Shown piece after piece: positions 59,444 through 64,000 of a stretch of 64,000 nucleotides of DNA (position 1 is its first letter; every line of letters begins with the position of its first letter). The stretch comes from Brotaphodocola faecis (GTDB lineage: Bacteria; Bacillota; Clostridia; Lachnospirales; Lachnospiraceae). The position numbers and the translations under genes are program-made. The DNA lies in NCBI RefSeq assembly GCF_040096075.1, contig NZ_JBBMFJ010000002.1:62001-126000 (forward strand), in the 5' to 3' direction. The notes under the pieces were generated by a model that had not been told where the DNA came from, did not search any database, and saw only the letters and a list, made by a program, of their open reading frames with translations.

Positions 59444-59601
59444 CTCCGTAAGTGCAAAAACACAAATTCTTGTCAAGTGTTTTTTTCTCACAGACAGTTT
59501 ACATAATATTTTTCGCTCTTACGACAAAAAAATTGTTTCTGAAATACGCACAATTCGGATTTTCCATCATTTTACGGACAAATCCGTTCTAAATGTACAG
59601 A

Positions 59602-59931
59602 TCAGACCGCATTATTATACGGTATTTCTCGCGTTTCCGCAACAGATTCTTTCCGGGAAGCGATTTTTCGAGCTTCTATCGTCGAACTTTTTATTAAGTT
59701 TTCCGAATATTCGTCAAATCCAGGAACCTCAAAAATCAGGAAAAGACGTTGTTTTGTCCTGCTGCCTTTTTCAAGCCCGGATATGTCTATGGGGCGTCCC
59801 GCTTGCGCAGTCACATGGAGCACCTTTTTATGATAATCCACATCCTGAAAACGCAGAGCGATCAATTCGCTGATCCGGCATCCGGTTGTACAGGCGATAA
59901 GGAGCGGGAGGTACAGACCAGGGTATTTGTT
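59602..59931 (-). pseudogene. Tyrosine integrase fragment
   Basis: An open frame whose first 40 residues read PGLYLPLLIACTTGCRISEL then IALRFQDVDYHKKVLHV. This is the start of an integrase catalytic domain with the box I arginine. It begins immediately after an in-frame TAA and has no start codon in a good context. The later part has no HxxR or Tyr box. It is most likely the remains of a phage or conjugative-element integrase. The 3' part could be unrelated sequence. Confidence 0.6.
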
Positions 59932-59939
59932 TTAAGTTT

Positions 59940-60182
59940 TCATTTCGCAAGCACCTCATACGCTTCCATATTTTTCTGAATCAATCGTTCTGATATAGAA
60001 AGGACATCTTCTGTAGACGCTACTTTCATTTGTTCTGCTTTGCTGAAATCAATAACCAGATATCGAGGAACATTATTCTTCAAAATCACAGCCGTTCCAT
60101 GTTCGTCTACTACTCTAGCTACTTTAGAAAAATTCTGATTCGCTTCTGTGATAGAAATCATTGTGTTTGTATCGATTGTCAT
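59940..60182 (-). CDS. Phd/YefM-type antitoxin, orphan
   Basis: An 80-aa type II antitoxin. ISITEANQNFSKVARVVDEHG at residues 8-28 and VILKNNVPRYLVIDF are the DNA-binding part of the Phd/YefM fold. The C-terminal stretch is the expected toxin-binding helix. The ATG at 60182 follows AGAGGTG. No toxin gene (Doc, YoeB or other) can be seen on either side; the next frame is an integrase fragment. It may have lost its partner or act as a free repressor. Confidence 0.8.
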   Translation of the reverse strand: MTIDTNTMISITEANQNFSKVARVVDEHGTAVILKNNVPRYLVIDFSKAEQMKVASTEDVLSISERLIQKNMEAYEVLAK

Positions 60183-60220
60183 GATAAACACCTCTCTTTC
60201 ATTTATATTGTATTACTATT

Positions 60221-61573
60221 CTAGGTGGAATACAACCTATTTATTTTCGCTTTTTTTGATTTCCGCAATGAAATATAAATCATCCGATTGTTGATAGCCG
60301 GATAAAAAATCGAGTATTCCGTATTTGACAGATCTTCACCAGCTTCCTTCCGGATCTTCAATGTTCCTCTTAACTTATTCGTATCATCGGTCGTACCTTC
60401 AGAAAGATCAATCACATAATATGCATGTACCGTCTCTTTGTCTTGTTGAGAAACTCTCGCGTCCAGAAATACCTTTTTCGTGTACTCGAAAATCTTCTTG
60501 GCTGTATCCGTTGTATTTGTAAACGTGATCACCTTGGCGTTATGGTATTTCTCTGCCATTTTATTGATAATATCATCTTTTCCGGAAAGGCACACATAGA
60601 AATAGCGGTTTACATAATAAATAACGCCATTGTATTCGGTGTTTCTAACTTTCGCATCACGTGTTACCTTGCCCTGCAATTTAATCCCGTTATCGGCGAT
60701 CATGTTTTTAAATCTCTGCATATAATCTCCATCATTAGAGCCCTTTAACACAAGATCAAAGCTGACGGTTCCGTGAGCATTTTGAATACGGTCCGTATAT
60801 ACTTCTTCCAGGGTCTTTCCGTTTGCGTTGATTCCATTTGCGATATCCACGATCAGATTTGCATTGTCGGATTCCAGGCTGCTAATCAGAACATCCTTTA
60901 AGGATGTATAAGCAAGCGTGTAGGTACGGATGGTATACATCTGGCCATCCACACGTATTTTTTCCGTTTTTACATTGCAACGGTTGATTTCTTTCACGCC
61001 GGTTGCGTTCTTTACATCCTCGCCTACCATGATGGATTCATCGGTTCCCGCATAGACAACGGTTACTGTGGTTTCCTGTTTTCTGGCCTGTTCTATCAGG
61101 TAAGCAACTGCTTTTCCCCTTGATATGATAGCAGCCTGTCCGCTGGCTGTCAGTGCTTCCTGCAGTTTTTTGGCTGCTTCTTCATTGTTCAAAATAGTGG
61201 ATGGATTCTTGATCAGGATCGTGTCATAAGTATCGTCACGGGTCGCTTCGTACTGTACATAATTGTATCCGGTTCCACCGACATGATCCTCCAGCCATGT
61301 CTTCGTCAGCCACTTGGTGTTAGTGTCTTTCGGAAAAGTCACGTATGCATATTTTCCGGACTCGAAACGGGACTGTAAGTAATTGACCATGCGATCTGTC
61401 ATCTGTGCCGGGTCGGCAAAATAGTTACTTCCGCTATCCAGTTTTACTTCTACGTAAGACAGTTTGTGCAGATCATTGTATACCTGCAGTTTCGGGTGAT
61501 CCATCAGCCAGATGCGGTAATGATCCCCGGTCATGCCGGTATCTGTCATGCCGGTCGCCAGAGCGTATTCCAT
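60221..61573 (-). CDS. Unknown protein, probably truncated at the 5' end
   Basis: A 450-aa open frame I do not recognise. It lacks a signal peptide and membrane segments in the visible part. The sequence before the first ATG is open in frame for 10 codons back to a TGA, reading SSTLYDNGQ, which looks like coding, so the true N terminus has probably been lost. There are many Tyr, Asn, Asp and Thr residues, as in exported proteins (GSNDGDYMQRFKNMIADNG, RSKKAKINRLYST at the end). No ribosome site precedes the ATG. It lies between the orphan antitoxin and the DUF4491 gene. Confidence 0.55.
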   Translation of the reverse strand: MEYALATGMTDTGMTGDHYRIWLMDHPKLQVYNDLHKLSYVEVKLDSGSNYFADPAQMTDRMVNYLQSRFESGKYAYVTFPKDTNTKWLTKTWLEDHVGGTGYNYVQYEATRDDTYDTILIKNPSTILNNEEAAKKLQEALTASGQAAIISRGKAVAYLIEQARKQETTVTVVYAGTDESIMVGEDVKNATGVKEINRCNVKTEKIRVDGQMYTIRTYTLAYTSLKDVLISSLESDNANLIVDIANGINANGKTLEEVYTDRIQNAHGTVSFDLVLKGSNDGDYMQRFKNMIADNGIKLQGKVTRDAKVRNTEYNGVIYYVNRYFYVCLSGKDDIINKMAEKYHNAKVITFTNTTDTAKKIFEYTKKVFLDARVSQQDKETVHAYYVIDLSEGTTDDTNKLRGTLKIRKEAGEDLSNTEYSIFYPAINNRMIYISLRKSKKAKINRLYST

Positions 61574-61691
61574 GATCTGCCCATTATCGTACAGAGTGCT
61601 GCTTCACTTTGAACCAAACTTGTCCAATGTCTTAACTCACTTGGATTAGAATGATTGTCTCATGAATTAGCTGGAATGGAAAGACGGTGGG

Positions 61692-62021
61692 TTATTCAGC
61701 GCTTACCTTTTTTCTTCTTTGTTTTTCCTCTTCTCTCCTTTTTCGTTTTAGATTTTCTGGAAACCAACCTTTTTGTACGCGTTTTTCCTGTTCAAAAAGT
61801 TCTTTAATACTCCAGAGGCAGGTAACACCAAATACTGCTATAATACTTCCAACAACGATATTCTTGATCCATAAAGACAGTATCAGAAAAGACACACCCA
61901 AAATTAGGAATAGCGGCCAAACGCGTTTACTGAAATAATATTCTGTTTTAACCACAATTCCATGAAAACCTCCGATAACAAGAAACGTAAAAATTCCGAC
62001 AAATAATCCTTCCAGATGCAT
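61692..62021 (-). CDS. DUF4491 family membrane protein
   Basis: A 109-aa protein with three hydrophobic segments. LFVGIFTFLVIGGFHGIVVK at the start, VKTEYYFSKRVWPLFLILGV, and CLWSIKELFEQEKRVQKGWF near 68-87 are the recognised DUF4491 pattern. The last 25 residues are basic (KRKRREEEKQRRKK) and should be cytoplasmic. Function is unknown. It is a single gene with a typical size. Confidence 0.8.
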   Translation of the reverse strand: MHLEGLFVGIFTFLVIGGFHGIVVKTEYYFSKRVWPLFLILGVSFLILSLWIKNIVVGSIIAVFGVTCLWSIKELFEQEKRVQKGWFPENLKRKRREEEKQRRKKVSAE

Positions 62022-62063
62022 ATCTAATTATCTTCTCTTTCTTTGAAAATATATTATTAAAAT

Positions 62064-62196
62064 GTAACTGTTCAGTAGGTCTGCGCATTCACTGCGATGA
62101 CCGTATGAAAACATGGGCTTGCAGGCAAAAATCCCATTGCCGAAGGCAGTTTTCAATGGATTTTTGCCCGTAACTGTGAGGGTACTGAACAGTTAC
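62064..62196. repeat. 133-bp element with inverted terminal repeats
   Basis: Outer 14-bp inverted ends GTAACTGTTCAGTA and TACTGAACAGTTAC. Inside is a second hairpin, GGCAAAAATCC/GGATTTTTGCC (62124-62134 and 62158-62168). The right 27 bases are identical to 7303-7329. No reading frame. It fills most of the 287-bp gap between the DUF4491 and iron-sulfur genes; no terminator is clear in the rest. Confidence 0.75.
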
Positions 62197-62308
62197 GAAT
62201 TACGGAAATGACAAAACCTGAACTTACAAAGGGTCAAAGCCGTTTACCTGATCCACTTGAACAGACATCTTTCATTTTACAGACACATCACATAGAAATT
62301 ATTCATTC

Positions 62309-62983
62309 TTATTTATATCCATTTACCCTTGCCTGAATTGTATCTAACGGCAAACTTTGGGGGCAGACTGATTTACAGGAAAGCGACTGCCCACAGTATG
62401 TAAAGAAATGTTTTCGATATTCCTGTTTCATTTCATTTCTGTGACCATCCCAATCATTCTGTTCAATTGCCCGATACGCTTCTACCATTGCAGAAGCCCC
62501 TGCAAATTCTTTCCCGGCCAGAAAATTAGGACAAACTTCAAGGCAGCAGCCACATTGCAGACATTGACCGGCTTTGTACTGTAGTTCCCGATCCCATAAA
62601 TAATCGGAGGAATTTTTTTCACTTATCCACACTTTCATGTGTTTCATGGTATCAAAAATCGTGCTTCGATCAACGACAAGATCCTTAATAAGCGGGAATT
62701 TACGAAAAGGTTCCAGTAAGATCTTTCCATGCTTTACTGTCTTCTTTAAGAACACGCTGCACGCCAGCACAGGATAACCATTCACAAGCATCGCACAGGC
62801 ACCGCACTTTTTTTCCAGGCAACCACATTCCCATGCAATACGATCTGCCTTTGCCTCTTTCTGATTTGTTTCTGTCAGCCAGTCAGCGATCGACAAATTT
62901 CCGTCTCCTGTATAGAGGAACTTCTGTATATATGGTTTTTCAGCTTTACTTTTTTGCCTTTTTACAGAAATTTCAATCGTCAT
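62309..62983 (-). CDS. Succinate dehydrogenase/fumarate reductase iron-sulfur subunit
   Basis: A 224-aa electron-transfer subunit. CGCLEKKCGACAMLVNGYPV near 53 with LACSVFL is the [2Fe-2S] site. CLQCGCCLEVCPNF near 139 and CKSVCPQSLPLD near 205 are the [4Fe-4S]/[3Fe-4S] ligands. All three cluster sets are intact. It follows the flavoprotein gene by two bases. No membrane-anchor gene lies in the window. Likely fumarate reductase in an anaerobe, but direction cannot be told from sequence. Confidence 0.88.
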   Translation of the reverse strand: MTIEISVKRQKSKAEKPYIQKFLYTGDGNLSIADWLTETNQKEAKADRIAWECGCLEKKCGACAMLVNGYPVLACSVFLKKTVKHGKILLEPFRKFPLIKDLVVDRSTIFDTMKHMKVWISEKNSSDYLWDRELQYKAGQCLQCGCCLEVCPNFLAGKEFAGASAMVEAYRAIEQNDWDGHRNEMKQEYRKHFFTYCGQSLSCKSVCPQSLPLDTIQARVNGYK

Positions 62984-62985
62984 TC

Positions 62986-64000
62986 TTATTCACCCGCCTT
63001 CTGAAAATGAATCTGAATCTTTCCAGTGACATATTCTGCGATCGTCTGCTTCTGATATTTCTCACATTCTGCCGGATAATCACTTCTGATATGTGATCCA
63101 CGACTTTCCTTACGTTCCATTGCACACATCAACATTGCTTTTCCCAGCAGACAGCAGTCTGAAAGTGCCTGATTTTCCACTTCTTCTGCACTGCTGTCGT
63201 ATTCCCTTTCTACTTTTTCCAACAGGTTATCTATATCTGCCAGTGTTTTCTTCAGTGTTTCCTCACAGCGTACGATTCCAAGCCCGTTTTTCATAATTTC
63301 CTGTAACTGCTTCCAGTTTTCAGCATAACTGCCTGCAGCATCTGCTCTTCTGCCCACAGCATCTGGCATCGGTTTCATGTTTTCCACGATACTCTCATCT
63401 TTCATTGCCGATTTTGCAGCAACACTTCCTCCATATAATGCTCCCAGAAGTGAATTTCCACCCAGACGATTTGCACCATGATACTGACATGCACATTCCC
63501 CGGCTGCATAAAGATTCCTCATAGATGTACGATGATCTGTATCCACCCAGATACCACCCATAAAATAATGGATTCCAGGCAATACCGGAATCGGTTCTTT
63601 TCTTGGATCAAGATCAAGAAAACGGATACAGTCGTCAATAACTCCTTTTAACCTCTTTTCATATACTTCTTTATCCAGATGACTCATATCAAGATAGATT
63701 TGTTTTCCCTGTTCCATGTGCATCCATTCTTCTCTTGCAATTACATCTCTCGGCATAAGATTACCTAATTCCGGATATTTTTCTTCCATAAAATAAACCG
63801 GTTTATTATTTTCCAGAACATACAGTCTGCCGCCTTCGCCTCGTACAGCCTCTGTAATCAGCATATTTTTTCCGTGAAGTTTTACAGTCGTCGGATGATA
63901 CTGTATAAATTCTCCGTTTGCAAATCTTACCCCGGAAGCAAAAAGATTTGCTGACACAGCTCCTGTATTTCTGACAGAACCGGTAGCATTACCAAACATC
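62986..64000 (-). CDS. Fumarate reductase/succinate dehydrogenase flavoprotein subunit (partial)
   Basis: The C-terminal part of the FAD-linked catalytic subunit; the gene runs off the right edge, and the first visible ATG is not the start. FIQYHPTTVK near the visible start carries the substrate-binding His/Thr. GEGGRLYV and MPRDVIAREE hold the catalytic Arg neighbourhood. HYFMGGIWVDTDHRTSMRNL and GANRLGGNSLLGALYGG are the FAD-binding end. The soluble helical C terminus follows. Downstream, two bases away, is the iron-sulfur subunit. Confidence 0.88.
   Translation of the reverse strand, partial: MFGNATGSVRNTGAVSANLFASGVRFANGEFIQYHPTTVKLHGKNMLITEAVRGEGGRLYVLENNKPVYFMEEKYPELGNLMPRDVIAREEWMHMEQGKQIYLDMSHLDKEVYEKRLKGVIDDCIRFLDLDPRKEPIPVLPGIHYFMGGIWVDTDHRTSMRNLYAAGECACQYHGANRLGGNSLLGALYGGSVAAKSAMKDESIVENMKPMPDAVGRRADAAGSYAENWKQLQEIMKNGLGIVRCEETLKKTLADIDNLLEKVEREYDSSAEEVENQALSDCCLLGKAMLMCAMERKESRGSHIRSDYPAECEKYQKQTIAEYVTGKIQIHFQKAGE

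Noticed and set aside
1..64000. tRNA, rRNA, CRISPR array, prophage or replication origin
   Set aside because: None could be supported; all gaps over 300 bases were read and hold promoters, terminators, leaders or repeats only.

Overview
The window looks like chromosomal DNA from a spore-forming, anaerobic gut Firmicute of the Lachnospiraceae type. This rests on gene content and style only. There is a YlbJ/SpoVV sporulation protein beside coaD, a glmS ribozyme, an L21 leader, an L27 with the Firmicute N-terminal extension next to its processing protease Prp, AGGAGG ribosome binding sites with some TTG/GTG starts, and consensus sigma-A promoters. No rRNA, tRNA or CRISPR array was seen. Species cannot be assigned from the sequence alone.

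Region by region: (1) 1-10.4 kb, mostly + strand: coaD, a coiled-coil protein, ylbJ (- strand), then RNA modification and housekeeping genes (RsmF-like m5C methyltransferase, RsuA-like and RluA-like pseudouridine synthases, HAD phosphatase, YgiQ radical SAM protein, short-chain dehydrogenase, a two-TM unknown, recU). (2) 10.4-18.2 kb: a PurF-like protein without the catalytic cysteine (- strand), divergent from a histidine operon hisZ-G-D-B-A-(HisF-like)-HisIE that lacks recognisable hisH and hisF. (3) 18.5-24.5 kb: an ABC importer with a DUF3798 lipoprotein, a two-domain ATPase and two permeases. The first permease carries a large Ala/Glu-rich extracytoplasmic insert. (4) 24.6-27.9 kb: a MATE exporter, a DMT transporter and an HD phosphohydrolase. 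(5) 28-30.7 kb: a phosphate locus (Na/Pi cotransporter plus a PstS-like lipoprotein whose two halves are in swapped order) behind three PhoP-type boxes at 11-bp pitch. (6) 30.7-33.3 kb: a predicted DNA-repair pair (radical SAM/HhH protein and its DUF4130-type partner) behind a strong promoter overlapped by a LexA/SOS box. (7) 33.3-41.7 kb, - strand: a tyrosine recombinase, a TtcA-like thiolase, a peptide-use operon (AbgT transporter, S9 peptidase, amidohydrolase) with a TetR gene and a palindromic operator, and a DUF2798 protein behind a terminator-containing leader. (8) 42-48.1 kb: cell envelope genes (LCP ligase, NlpC/P60 hydrolase) and, divergently, glmS with its ribozyme.

(9) 48.2-59.4 kb, - strand: a conserved Firmicute block, in transcription order TIGR03960 radical SAM, TIGR03936/DUF2344, RNase G, trkA, trkH, then (own promoter and L21 leader) rplU-prp-rpmA, a terminator, obg, yhbY, nadD, yqeK, rsfS. 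(10) 59.4-62.3 kb: an AT-richer patch with an integrase fragment, an orphan Phd-type antitoxin, a probably 5'-truncated unknown, a DUF4491 protein and a 133-bp inverted-repeat element. Part of that element is identical to a 27-bp sequence at 7.3 kb. (11) 62.3-64 kb: fumarate reductase/succinate dehydrogenase iron-sulfur subunit and the flavoprotein subunit, which runs off the right edge.

The observations most worth following are the SOS-controlled radical SAM repair pair, the permuted PstS under PhoP boxes, the cysteine-less PurF paralogue, the HisF-like/HisIE fusion, and the terminator-bearing leader of the DUF2798 gene. All functional statements come from reading the sequence against remembered families; no database search was run.
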